Positions 32,630 to 40,425 of a stretch of 64,000 nt of DNA are shown piece after piece. Origin of the DNA: an uncultured Succinivibrio sp. (lineage in GTDB: Bacteria > Pseudomonadota > Gammaproteobacteria > Enterobacterales > Succinivibrionaceae); the NCBI GenBank assembly GCA_902785325.1, contig CACZXZ010000005.1:26128-90127 (forward strand), written 5' to 3'. Below the pieces are notes generated by a model that ran no database searches, was not told where the DNA came from, and was given only the letters and a program-made list of their open reading frames with translations. How positions within the stretch are numbered: position 1 is the stretch's first letter; the number at the start of each line of letters is the position of its first letter. Position numbers and translations under genes: made by a program.

Positions 32630-35310
32630 TTATTAAAGACATTACTAAGGAGCAAAAGAACAAAAATAAAGGGCAACATGATACCCCTGTGGGTTTAGGC
32701 ATGTATTTGCTTTTTGGTAAAACAAATGATCCTAAAATTGAATTAAACCGAGTGAAATACAAAGGTTCTGTAAATTGTGCCACTTCTGATTTAATTCAAT
32801 CAGCAGAAGAAATTCAATTTTTAAATGAATTAAAAAATCGCAAACATGCAAAACCCAACCGTTATACCGAGCATTTTTCTGTAAGTCTAAGACCAGGAGA
32901 GCATTTAGACGAAAATGCTTGGTCAGATATTGTAATTCAAAATCTTAAAGCGTTAGGTTTAGAAGAACACAAAGCCTGTTTTGTAGTGCATAAAGATACC
33001 GACAATGAACATTGTCATATCTTTGTAAGTCGAGTTCATCCTAAAACTTATAAAGTTAATGATTTATCTTTTTCTGAACTAAAACTGATGCGCCTTGCTG
33101 AAAAACTTGAAAAACAATATGAATTACAACCTGACAATCATGGTAATGGAAATCGTTTTTCAGATCGTCAAGGCTATAATACATCACAAAATATTGAACA
33201 TACGACAGGACAACAAACTCTTTACAGTTATGTAGATTCTTTTAGACAAGATTTGCTTAATGCTAAATCTTGGGATGAACTACATCGTATTTGTAAAGAG
33301 CATAATGTTGAATGTAAAAAGTCAGGACGAGGTATTATTTTTACCACTGAAGATCCTGAAAGAAACCGTAATGTTTACATTAAAGGTTCAGCTTTTGGTA
33401 AAACACCTGAAACTTCATTATCATTATTTCATCTTGAACAACGTTTAGGCAGTTATACTGAGCCTAAACAAGAAGATGATATTATCATCAAGCAGAGGTA
33501 TGAAGCTAAACCTAGCAATTTTCTTGATGACTTACCTATTCCTGACTTAAATTATGCTCGAACTCTAAGTGATCTTTTTGATCTTTACAAAAGACAAAAA
33601 ATGGAGAGTAAAGCACAAAAGCAAAAGTATCTTGCTAAGCAACAGGCTTTATATCAAGAATACAGACAGAAAAAAGCGAAGTTGCGTAAAGATTACAACC
33701 GAGATTATCGCAACTATCAAAAGTTATTTCACGGTAGTGAACTTGACTTAAAGTTAGCCAAATTAGAAGCTGATTATCATTCAGCTCAAGCAACTTTAAG
33801 ACAAAATTATGAGAAACAAAAATTAGCCTTAAAACAAGGTCAATTACCTAATTATCAGAATTTTATGGATTTTCTAAAGAGAAATCCATGCCGAGATCCC
33901 AAAACCTTAAATGTACAAAAACATTTGCTGTTAATGACAAGAAAATTATCTAGACAGCAAGAAGGTGTAAATAGAATGAATTACATACCTAAACTTGATT
34001 TATCAGGTGGTATGACAGCAGTGGTTATGAGGTACATGTACCCAATTAAAACCACCAGTAAAGGTCAAGATCTTTACATTAGTAAACAACAAGGCTTTTC
34101 AGATTTTATTAAGGATGATTGTTCAAAGTTAATAACTTGTGATCATCCTAATGTGAGCACCATTAAAGACATGTTGCTACTTGCTCAGTCTAAGACCTCC
34201 GAGCCTATTGAAGTCCACGGTTTAAGTGGCTTTCAACAAGATTGCTTGGAGCTAGCTTTGCAAAATCATGTTTTAGTGCGTTTAACGGATGAAAAATTAA
34301 ATCAACATTACGAGGAAAGATTAAATGAACGAAGAAGAAATGCAGACTCTACAAGAGCCTATCGAAGATACAGCTCAGAATTTAGAAAATTCAGAGGAAG
34401 TGGAAAATTCAAACCAAGAAGAGCAAGAAAGCCAAGAGCTTTCTTCCAATGGAGAGTTGACAACACCGAGTCAGAATCCAACACCAACAACATCAACAAT
34501 GCAAGTGCAAACACAAGCAACCTTGCCCCAAGCTCCAACGCAAATCAATTCTCCAACGCTCAACAAAATCATCTTGAATCAAAACCAGGACGATTTACAG
34601 AAAATCGATCCAAAGATGAAACTTCATCAAATAGCCTGCATCACTTGTCCAAACTCGATGTGGCAACAAACGCCGAAAAAAATTCAGTGTTATTGTCGCC
34701 TGACCAACGATCTCAGTTGGGAAAGTACGACCAGAGAGAAGTACTTCAAGGAGTGCGATGGTCGGTACATCGAGCAGGATCAGGACAAGGAGGAGCAGGA
34801 ATAACTGAAGTTTCATCAACTCAAGATTTAGCTAAAAATGAGAATTATCAAGAACTTGAAAAGGTCTTTGATTCTCTTACTAAAGAGCCTTCAGCTACAC
34901 AAGAGTTGTCTGAGGCTCAATTAGCTAAACTTGATAAGATTGATGAATATTTAAGTCATCATCCTGAGCTTGAAAATTACCTTGAAGAGCGTAATTTAAA
35001 ACATGCTCAAGGCTTTAAAGATGTGCTTGAGCATAAATTATTTGAAGCAACTTCAGAGAAACAAGAGTTTACTTATTTAGGTTATCGTAATCTTGATGAC
35101 AAACAATTTGCTTTATTAAAGCCAAATCATCAAGATGTAGTTTACCTAAAAGAAGTTGCAAGTGAGTATCAACTACAACGCTTTAAAGATCTAAAAAAAG
35201 GAAGTGTGCTTACCATTTCTGAAAACAAAGTAATTTTTCCAAGCAAGCAACAGAAAAATTCAAAAGGACACACTAAGCAAAACACTAAACCTTATCATAA
35301 GGAAAATTAG
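32626..35310 (+). CDS. MOBP-family relaxase
   Basis: This 894-aa relaxase has histidines H122, H129 and H131 in the metal-binding motif HKDTDNEHCHIF, and Y27 (GMYLLF) as the likely nicking tyrosine. SVSLRPGEHL precedes motif III. After the nuclease domain (to about 170), residues 325-400 are basic coiled coil. Residues about 450-565 resemble the LPD7-type domain (LDLSGGMTAVVMRYMYPIKT, then HGLSGFQQDCLELAL). A low-complexity stretch (565-725) overlaps a second gene in another frame. The C-terminus (YLGYRNLDDKQFALL) may be a KfrB-like fold. There is no helicase domain. It nicks oriT and pilots the strand. Confidence 0.92.
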   Translation: MIIKDITKEQKNKNKGQHDTPVGLGMYLLFGKTNDPKIELNRVKYKGSVNCATSDLIQSAEEIQFLNELKNRKHAKPNRYTEHFSVSLRPGEHLDENAWSDIVIQNLKALGLEEHKACFVVHKDTDNEHCHIFVSRVHPKTYKVNDLSFSELKLMRLAEKLEKQYELQPDNHGNGNRFSDRQGYNTSQNIEHTTGQQTLYSYVDSFRQDLLNAKSWDELHRICKEHNVECKKSGRGIIFTTEDPERNRNVYIKGSAFGKTPETSLSLFHLEQRLGSYTEPKQEDDIIIKQRYEAKPSNFLDDLPIPDLNYARTLSDLFDLYKRQKMESKAQKQKYLAKQQALYQEYRQKKAKLRKDYNRDYRNYQKLFHGSELDLKLAKLEADYHSAQATLRQNYEKQKLALKQGQLPNYQNFMDFLKRNPCRDPKTLNVQKHLLLMTRKLSRQQEGVNRMNYIPKLDLSGGMTAVVMRYMYPIKTTSKGQDLYISKQQGFSDFIKDDCSKLITCDHPNVSTIKDMLLLAQSKTSEPIEVHGLSGFQQDCLELALQNHVLVRLTDEKLNQHYEERLNERRRNADSTRAYRRYSSEFRKFRGSGKFKPRRARKPRAFFQWRVDNTESESNTNNINNASANTSNLAPSSNANQFSNAQQNHLESKPGRFTENRSKDETSSNSLHHLSKLDVATNAEKNSVLLSPDQRSQLGKYDQREVLQGVRWSVHRAGSGQGGAGITEVSSTQDLAKNENYQELEKVFDSLTKEPSATQELSEAQLAKLDKIDEYLSHHPELENYLEERNLKHAQGFKDVLEHKLFEATSEKQEFTYLGYRNLDDKQFALLKPNHQDVVYLKEVASEYQLQRFKDLKKGSVLTISENKVIFPSKQQKNSKGHTKQNTKPYHKEN
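34325..34804 (+). CDS. Overprinted cysteine-bearing protein nested in the relaxase gene
   Basis: This 159-aa protein lies wholly inside the relaxase gene in a different frame. It has its own ribosome binding site (GAGGAAAG, seven bases before the ATG). The first 100 residues are acidic and Gln/Ser/Thr-rich. The last 60 contain a compact motif, ITCPNSMWQQTPKKIQCYCR then SWESTTREKYFKECDGRYI, with spaced Cys, Trp and CDG. From memory this resembles small Cys-motif proteins encoded with other MOBP relaxases, and nested genes in relaxases are known (traH in RP4 traI). The relaxase frame here is low-complexity, suggesting selection acts on this frame. Confidence 0.75.
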   Translation: MNEEEMQTLQEPIEDTAQNLENSEEVENSNQEEQESQELSSNGELTTPSQNPTPTTSTMQVQTQATLPQAPTQINSPTLNKIILNQNQDDLQKIDPKMKLHQIACITCPNSMWQQTPKKIQCYCRLTNDLSWESTTREKYFKECDGRYIEQDQDKEEQE

Positions 35311-35341
35311 TCATGACAGAAAATATAGAAAGAGAGAGAGG

Positions 35342-35680
35342 CTGAATGTAGTTGATCTAATAGTATGGGATAAAGTGAAGATAGGTATAGGGTATCGTTC
35401 AAGAAGAAGATCTGAATATTTGCTTGTTCTCCAAAAATCACCTGTTAAAGCAAAACAAGTATGGACTGCTCATAATATTCCTGATGTTTGGCAAGAAAAA
35501 GTAGTAAAAGTACATCCTCATAGTAAACCGATTGAATTACAAACAGCTTTAATTAAAGCTACTACTAATGAGAATGATTTTGTTTTAGATCCTGCAAGTG
35601 GTGGCTATTCCGTATTTCAAGCTTGTAAAAATTGCTCACGCAATTTCATTGGATGCGATATAGAATTTGGTGTAATATAA
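35342..35680 (+). pseudogene. N-terminally truncated DNA methyltransferase fragment
   Basis: The open frame reads NVVDLIVWDKVKIGIGYRSR then RRSEYLLVLQK, HPHSKPIELQTALIKATT, FVLDPASGGYSVFQAC and FIGCDI. These are the C-terminal blocks of a phage-type adenine/N4 DNA methyltransferase, including the AdoMet-binding DPASGG motif. The DPPY-type catalytic part that should precede it is absent. The frame has no good start; a GTG at 35375 is the first candidate. It follows the relaxase directly. It is probably a leftover rather than an active enzyme. Confidence 0.7.
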
Positions 35681-35708
35681 AATAATAAACGTTTTTAACT
35701 TCAGTAAC

Positions 35709-35736
35709 TTGTATTTTATATTAGATATTATATAAT
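35709..35736 (+). promoter_or_regulatory. Promoter for the XRE regulator at 35777
   Basis: TTGTAT (35709-35714) and TATAAT (35731-35736) are 16 bp apart, about 40 bp before the start codon, with TATAATAGA context as elsewhere in the element. Confidence 0.65.
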
Positions 35737-35776
35737 AGAGTATAGATAGAATAAAAAGTTAAAAATGGTGAACTAA

Positions 35777-36070
35777 ATGAAAATGAATGATCAAAATCCA
35801 AATCGAGTTTTTCAAATCAATAAAATTTTTTCTGCTAATTTAAAGGCTTTATTAACCTTTTATGATTGGAGTTTTTCAGATTTATATAAAAACTGTGACA
35901 ATGAAATCTGTTATGCCTATATTCATCGCTTAAAAAATTCTTCGCAAGTAAATCCAACACTACAAATTATTGAGGTGCTTGCAAAACACCTTCATGTCAC
36001 CCCAATGGATTTAATTGATCCAAATTTTGATATTTATAAGAAATTTCGCAAACATAAAACTAAAATTTAA
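35777..36070 (+). CDS. XRE-like transcriptional regulator
   Basis: This 97-aa protein has a Cro/C1-type helix-turn-helix (NLKALLTFYDWSFSDLYKNC, then YAYIHRLKNSSQVNPTLQII, EVLAKHLHVTPMDLIDPNFD). It matches the regulator at 28595 along the same layout but lacks its C-terminal extension. It probably controls the plus-strand run that follows (DUF285 protein, PAPS-reductase-like gene and neighbours). Confidence 0.78.
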   Translation: MKMNDQNPNRVFQINKIFSANLKALLTFYDWSFSDLYKNCDNEICYAYIHRLKNSSQVNPTLQIIEVLAKHLHVTPMDLIDPNFDIYKKFRKHKTKI

Positions 36071-36093
36071 TTATTAGGAGTAAAAAAAAAATA

Positions 36094-36729
36094 ATGAGAA
36101 CTTTAGAAGAACAACTAAACATCAATCGTAACTGTAAATTTCATCCTGAAACCAAAGAGGATTTACAGAAATTAGTAAGCGATCCTAAAATCAATCTAGG
36201 TTTAATTGAGACGTCAAATATTTCTGACATGTCTTGGTTATTTAAAGGTACTTTTGATCGCCTAGATTTTTCAGGTATTGAAACATGGGATGTTTCCAAC
36301 GTTAAAAACATGCAAGGCATGTTTATTGAGTGTGAGCTATTCAATGAACCTTTAAATAGTTGGAACGTTTCAAATGTAACCGATATGTCAGGGATGTTTT
36401 ATAACTGTAAAAAGTTTAACCAATCCTTACATGATTGGAACGTTGAAAACGTTGAAAATATGGGCTCTATGTTTGTAAATTGCTGTAATTTCAATCAAGC
36501 GATTGGAACATGGAATGTAAGTAAGGTAACAGACATGCATTATATGTTTAGATCTTGTGTGAACTTTAATCAAGATCTAACTCAATGGAAAGTAAAAGAA
36601 ACCTGTAATACTCAAAATATGTTCACAGATACACCATTAAGATTAGCAAATGTAAAAGAAGTCTTTACAGAGAAACAGCTTTTAAATAGTGCATCACAGA
36701 TTTTCTTAAATGAGCTTACACTAAAATAA
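36094..36729 (+). CDS. BspA/DUF285 repeat protein
   Basis: This 211-aa protein is the third DUF285-repeat protein in the element. It has about five repeats between residues 35 and 180 (DMSWLFKGTFDRLDFSGIET, NMQGMFIECELFNEPLNSWN, DMSGMFYNCKKFNQSLHDWN, NMGSMFVNCCNFNQAIGTWN, DMHYMFRSCVNFNQDLTQW). There is no signal peptide. The ribosome binding site AGGAGT is separated from the ATG by a long A-run, an unusually wide spacing prone to slippage. Sharing this repeat with the genes at 1242 and 3866 suggests duplication within the element. Confidence 0.75.
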   Translation: MRTLEEQLNINRNCKFHPETKEDLQKLVSDPKINLGLIETSNISDMSWLFKGTFDRLDFSGIETWDVSNVKNMQGMFIECELFNEPLNSWNVSNVTDMSGMFYNCKKFNQSLHDWNVENVENMGSMFVNCCNFNQAIGTWNVSKVTDMHYMFRSCVNFNQDLTQWKVKETCNTQNMFTDTPLRLANVKEVFTEKQLLNSASQIFLNELTLK

Positions 36730-36733
36730 GCGT

Positions 36734-36916
36734 ATGAAAAAGCATCGTAAAAATCACAAAATTATCAGTAAAGCAAATCAGCTTCAAACCGATCCTAGGG
36801 CTAAAGAGTTAGTCTTAAATACCTGTAAACATCTTGAGCAATATGGCATTAAAGTAAAGCCTAATGAATTAGAAGAGCTTGCTCAACAGGTATTTAATCA
36901 ATCAAAGGATCATTAA
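36734..36916 (+). CDS. Unrecognised 60-aa basic protein
   Basis: This is a small basic protein (MKKHRKNHKIISKANQLQTD, then KHLEQYGIKVKPNELEELAQ). It starts four bases after the DUF285 gene and ends one base before the next ATG, so it is tightly packed in the run. The segment KHLEQYGIKVKPNEL resembles KHLEKAGIKARPQDL in the 937-aa protein at 6357, hinting at a shared small motif. Confidence 0.6.
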   Translation: MKKHRKNHKIISKANQLQTDPRAKELVLNTCKHLEQYGIKVKPNELEELAQQVFNQSKDH

Positions 36917-37135
36917 ATGAAGCTTAAAGATTATGTAGCTTTGCACGGTGGTATTAGAGGTTTTAAGTATATTAGAAAACTTAGCTTTAATAATGAAACG
37001 GCTAGTACCACCTATGATTTTGAATATGAAGATCTTTATGAAAATTACAAAGATCAGGAACTTATCAAAGTAAAGTATGAATGTCATTTCCCTTATGATG
37101 ATCATATTCAAGTTAAATTTACTTTAAAGCCATAA
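36917..37135 (+). CDS. Unrecognised 72-aa protein
   Basis: This is a small beta-rich acidic protein (MKLKDYVALHGGIRGFKYIR, then YECHFPYDDHIQVKFTLKP). Its start immediately follows the stop of the 60-aa gene. No family is recognised. Confidence 0.6.
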   Translation: MKLKDYVALHGGIRGFKYIRKLSFNNETASTTYDFEYEDLYENYKDQELIKVKYECHFPYDDHIQVKFTLKP

Positions 37136-37150
37136 ATAAGGAGCTTACAA

Positions 37151-37369
37151 ATGAATAAATTAAATTCAAAACAACAGAAAATTTTAAAAGAAAAATTAGT
37201 TGTGATGAAAAATCTTAAAAAGAAATTAGAAAAATCTGAAGTAGAGCAGGAATTACAAAAATTCTTTACTAAGGAAGAAATACGAATGTTAGATGCTTGT
37301 GTGCAAATGCAAATCCTGATCCAAGAAGATTATATAAACAATGCTAGTACTAGCAAGATCTTCTCATAA
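37151..37369 (+). CDS. Unrecognised 72-aa coiled-coil protein
   Basis: This is a small Lys/Glu-rich helical protein (LKEKLVVMKNLKKKLEKSEV, then EELQKF-type segment and MLDACVQMQIL). It has an AAGGAG site upstream. It lies 34 bp before the PAPS-reductase-family gene in the same run. Function unknown. Confidence 0.6.
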   Translation: MNKLNSKQQKILKEKLVVMKNLKKKLEKSEVEQELQKFFTKEEIRMLDACVQMQILIQEDYINNASTSKIFS

Positions 37370-37403
37370 AAACTTATAAGTAGTTTTTTAAGGATCAAAG
37401 TAA

Positions 37404-38123
37404 ATGATTAGATATATTGCTTCCTGTTCTTGTGGCAAAGATAGTGTTGCTATGGTTTTAACTCTAATTGAGAAACAATACCCTTTAGATTGTGTGGTTT
37501 TCTTAGACACGGGCAAGGAGTTTCAAGCTATTTACAAGGTATGGGATAAGCTATCAGAAATCCTTGATAAACATTGTATTAGACATGTACGTTTAAAACC
37601 TTATAATACCTTTGACTATTACTTTTCAGAGCATGAAGTTAATACTAGATCAGGCGAATCAAAAATAGGTTATTCTTGGTGTGGTGGTAGGTGTCGTTGG
37701 ATGACTACTATGAAAACCATGTTAATTAGTAATTTTTATAAGACTAACTATCCAAATGACACTATATGTGAATACATTGGTTTAGCATCAGACGAGCTTG
37801 ATCGTGTAAAAATCAAGCGTGAAAATACGGTCAAAATTTACCCTTTAATTCTTTGGGGCATGACCGAGAATGATGCTTTGGTTAAAGCCTTCAAATATGG
37901 TATTGAGTGGCTTGAGCCTAACGGCACTAATTTATACCAAGTGCTTGATAGAGTTAGTTGTTACTGTTGTGGTAATAAGAATCTAAAAGAATTAAAGGCA
38001 ATCTACCAATATTTACCTGAATATTGGCAAAAACTAAAGAATATGCAAGATAAGACCAGCATCCCATTTAGAGATCATGAAAGCATTTATGATTTAGAAA
38101 AAAGATTTAAGGATGAAGGTTAG
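37404..38123 (+). CDS. PAPS reductase/ATP-pyrophosphatase family protein
   Basis: This 239-aa protein begins MIRYIASCSCGKDSVAMVLT. SCGKDS (residues 9-14) is the PP-loop that adenylates substrates, followed by VFLDTGKEF. Later blocks are GYSWCGGRCRWMT, YIGLASDELDRV and LDRVSCYCCGNKNLKELKAI, typical of the phage/ICE branch of the phosphoadenosine phosphosulfate reductase family. The paired Cys motifs could hold a metal or Fe-S cluster. Family members of this kind are linked to sulfur or nucleic-acid modification, but no dnd-type partner genes are present, so its substrate is unknown. Confidence 0.85.
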   Translation: MIRYIASCSCGKDSVAMVLTLIEKQYPLDCVVFLDTGKEFQAIYKVWDKLSEILDKHCIRHVRLKPYNTFDYYFSEHEVNTRSGESKIGYSWCGGRCRWMTTMKTMLISNFYKTNYPNDTICEYIGLASDELDRVKIKRENTVKIYPLILWGMTENDALVKAFKYGIEWLEPNGTNLYQVLDRVSCYCCGNKNLKELKAIYQYLPEYWQKLKNMQDKTSIPFRDHESIYDLEKRFKDEG

Positions 38124-38125
38124 TA

Positions 38126-38320
38126 ATGACTAAACAAGAATTGATTAAGCTTTACAAAGAAAGATTAGAAAATGCTAAATTGTTTATCAATTTAGATACT
38201 TCAACTAAGCTATCTAAAGTATTCAATCAAGAAACAAAAATAAAAGCAGAAGCTGTTTACCTCACACTTAGTGAAGTTATTAAAGATCTAGAGAAGTTAG
38301 ACACCGATGATAAAAATTAA
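38126..38320 (+). CDS. Unrecognised 64-aa helical protein
   Basis: This is a small charged helical protein (MTKQELIKLYKERLENAKLF) that begins two bases after the PAPS-reductase-like gene and overlaps the AlpA-like gene by 14 bp. It is probably translated with both. No family is recognised. Confidence 0.6.
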   Translation: MTKQELIKLYKERLENAKLFINLDTSTKLSKVFNQETKIKAEAVYLTLSEVIKDLEKLDTDDKN

Positions 38321-38528
38321 AGATTTATCTAATTCAGAATTACTAAAAAACAATCTCTATCTAGACACTAATGAAATTTTAAAGGTTTTTGGCATATCAA
38401 AAGCAACTTTAGAAAAATGGAAAAAGGAATTAAACTTTCCAAAGTCAAAACCTTATCCTAGTAATAACAGAACTCTTTGGCTTACAAAGACATCAGAAAT
38501 AATTAAATGGTACAAAAAGAATAAATAA
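38307..38528 (+). CDS. AlpA/MerR-like small DNA-binding protein
   Basis: This 73-aa protein has a winged helix-turn-helix pattern: YLDTNEILKVFGISKATLEK, then WKKELNFPKSKPYPSNNRTLW and a C-terminal WYKKN. This fits AlpA-type regulators and excisionases, which control integrase expression or direct excision. No other excisionase candidate is visible near the integrase, so this is a reasonable one, although it is about 8 kb away. It is the last gene before a strong terminator. Confidence 0.65.
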   Translation: MIKIKDLSNSELLKNNLYLDTNEILKVFGISKATLEKWKKELNFPKSKPYPSNNRTLWLTKTSEIIKWYKKNK

Positions 38529-38557
38529 CAAAAATCTCCTACCCTTCATTTGTATTC

Positions 38558-38587
38558 TGCCATGATTTTTGTCATGGCATTTTTTTT
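38558..38587 (+). terminator. Terminator after the AlpA-like gene
   Basis: TGCCATGA (38558-38565) pairs with TCATGGCA (38572-38579), followed by eight T. The arms resemble the element palindrome GTCATGAC. Confidence 0.9.
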
Positions 38588-38597
38588 ATCAATCTAC

Positions 38598-38626
38598 TTG
38601 AAATATTATATACTATCTAATATAAT
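38598..38626 (+). promoter_or_regulatory. Promoter for the 203-aa/345-aa gene pair
   Basis: TTGAAA (38598-38603) and TATAAT (38621-38626) have an ideal 17-bp spacer; TATAATAGAT follows the element consensus. The start codon is about 50 bp downstream. Confidence 0.75.
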
Positions 38627-38673
38627 AGATTATAGATAAATAAACAAATTCCTGTATTTATGGAGTAAAACAA

Positions 38674-39285
38674 ATGTTTATCGATTTTAAGAAATTAAGA
38701 GAACAAGCTAAAGTTAATCAAAAATATCAAATCAGAAGTGAAGTTACTAAACTTTATAATGAAGATTGTGAACAGACCTTAGGCTTTAAAGATTATCTAA
38801 AATCAGATACCTATATTCGTGAACCATACATTAGTATGCTTAATGAAGCATTAGTTCAAGATGAAGCAAATCATACCTTAAAAACACCATTAGAGTATTA
38901 TGCTTGGTTAAAAACAAAGGGATTAGAAGTAAAAATAATCAAGAAAATTACAAGAGCTGAAGCTAAAACAAGATTCATCAAACACCTTTTAAGAACTAGT
39001 AGCATCCACTTTGGTAATAAAGATTTAATTGTAGAAGCTACCAACTTTAAAACTTGGTGCAATTATGGGTATCAAAGGATCTACTTTCAATTAGAAACTG
39101 ATATAAAAGCACCTTCAAGCTTTCCGAAATCAGGCTATCTTACAAGGCAAGAACCTATAAACAGTTTTGATTGCATTGTTAAAGTACAAAATCGATATGT
39201 TGTATTTCAACATGGTTTTATAGATTCACATGCAAAACATGAAGCTTTACAAGATCTTGCAGAGCAATTATTTTCAAAACATTAG
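38674..39285 (+). CDS. Unrecognised 203-aa protein
   Basis: This protein is not recognised. It is basic, soluble and alpha/beta in character, with a C-terminal strand-rich part (FDCIVKVQNRYVVFQHGFID). It has its own promoter, and the following gene starts nine bases after its stop, so the two form a two-gene unit bounded by terminators. No catalytic motif was seen. Confidence 0.65.
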   Translation: MFIDFKKLREQAKVNQKYQIRSEVTKLYNEDCEQTLGFKDYLKSDTYIREPYISMLNEALVQDEANHTLKTPLEYYAWLKTKGLEVKIIKKITRAEAKTRFIKHLLRTSSIHFGNKDLIVEATNFKTWCNYGYQRIYFQLETDIKAPSSFPKSGYLTRQEPINSFDCIVKVQNRYVVFQHGFIDSHAKHEALQDLAEQLFSKH

Positions 39286-39294
39286 GAGTACACT

Positions 39295-40332
39295 ATGGCA
39301 AAGCCAAAAATTATCAATTTTTCAAAAACTTGGGAATTTGAAAATCAATATTTTAATAGTTTTAAACGTGAAACAGATCAAGATGCTCTTAAAGCAATTC
39401 AAGGCTTAAAACAGTGTGATAATGTTAAGAAAGTAACAGCTTTAAAACCAACCTTTCAGCAATACAAAGAAGCCTTTGTTAAAAATTGTAATAAGAGAAT
39501 TACCAATAAAATTATTGAAAATACAAAGAAATTCGGTAATGATTCATATTGTATGAACTTCCCCTTAATAGGCTACTCTGTTGCACTTGCAGTTCAATTT
39601 CTAACTAATAATGCTAAAAACATCTATTTTGAAAATGAAAAATTAGAATCATTTTTAAGAAATACTCGCATTAAGCAAATCTCAGGTATCAAAGAATATA
39701 TAAAACAAAATGGTAATAAACTATTTGATATTCTTAATAGTAATGAAATGTTTAATGAAGAAGAAGGTAATATTATTTATCAAATCTTTAATGTGCATAT
39801 ACCAAATCAAGTCTATGGTTATGTATTTATATTTTTATACTCACCTGAAAAAGATAGCTTGTATGTAGGCTTTGTTCAGCAACAAAATAAACAACATAAA
39901 ACTCTGTTTGCATTATGTTTAGATAACGAAGATGATCTAAAATCTCTTAATAAAGATTTAGCTGATCCAACTTTAGATCTTAATGATCAAAAATTATATT
40001 CAAACATAGTTTTTGCTGTTAACTTTTTGTACTATATTCTTTGCTTTCCTGAGATGCTAATCAACGGCTTGGCTGTAAATATTAAAAATGCCAATGAGTC
40101 AGAACAAAATAAACAATATCTACATATCTCACCAATGATTGTAGAGAGTACAACACATGAAAACAAAGGTAATAAAGAAAGTTCAGGCAGTAAATGTACT
40201 CACTTTAGACAAGGACATTTTAGATTTTGTGGTAGTGATTACTACAAGCAGAAAAAAGGACAAGTAGTCTTTGTTCATGCTTCCATTGTCAACGGTAACA
40301 ATGTTAAAACCTGTTTAAACAAAGAAGATTAA
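39295..40332 (+). CDS. Unrecognised 345-aa protein
   Basis: This protein is not recognised. The middle has two hydrophobic stretches (VYGYVFIFLYS near 172 and NFLYYILCF near 243) too short to be sure membrane spans. The C-terminus (CTHFRQGHFRFCG, then KGQVVFVHASIVNG) resembles, from memory, the R-R-G-H-x-R tail of some phage and plasmid proteins of unknown role. It is the second gene of the 38674 unit and has an AGGAGT ribosome binding site. Confidence 0.65.
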   Translation: MAKPKIINFSKTWEFENQYFNSFKRETDQDALKAIQGLKQCDNVKKVTALKPTFQQYKEAFVKNCNKRITNKIIENTKKFGNDSYCMNFPLIGYSVALAVQFLTNNAKNIYFENEKLESFLRNTRIKQISGIKEYIKQNGNKLFDILNSNEMFNEEEGNIIYQIFNVHIPNQVYGYVFIFLYSPEKDSLYVGFVQQQNKQHKTLFALCLDNEDDLKSLNKDLADPTLDLNDQKLYSNIVFAVNFLYYILCFPEMLINGLAVNIKNANESEQNKQYLHISPMIVESTTHENKGNKESSGSKCTHFRQGHFRFCGSDYYKQKKGQVVFVHASIVNGNNVKTCLNKED

Positions 40333-40351
40333 ATCCTAGCCCAACCTCAAC

Positions 40352-40379
40352 AAAAAAAGCCCTGACGATAAATCAGGGC
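40352..40379 (-). terminator. Terminator between convergent runs
   Basis: GCCCTGA (40359-40365) pairs with TCAGGGC (40373-40379); on the minus strand seven T follow. It terminates the run ending with the 856-aa gene and may also stop plus-strand reading. Confidence 0.85.
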
Positions 40380-40425
40380 AAGGATTAAGTAAATTATTGA
40401 CGTGACAAATTACACTTTACATTTC

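Noticed and set aside
38307-38528. Firm call of the AlpA-like protein as the element's excisionase
   Set aside because: The fold is compatible, but it is about 8 kb from int and ends a different operon; kept only as a candidate.
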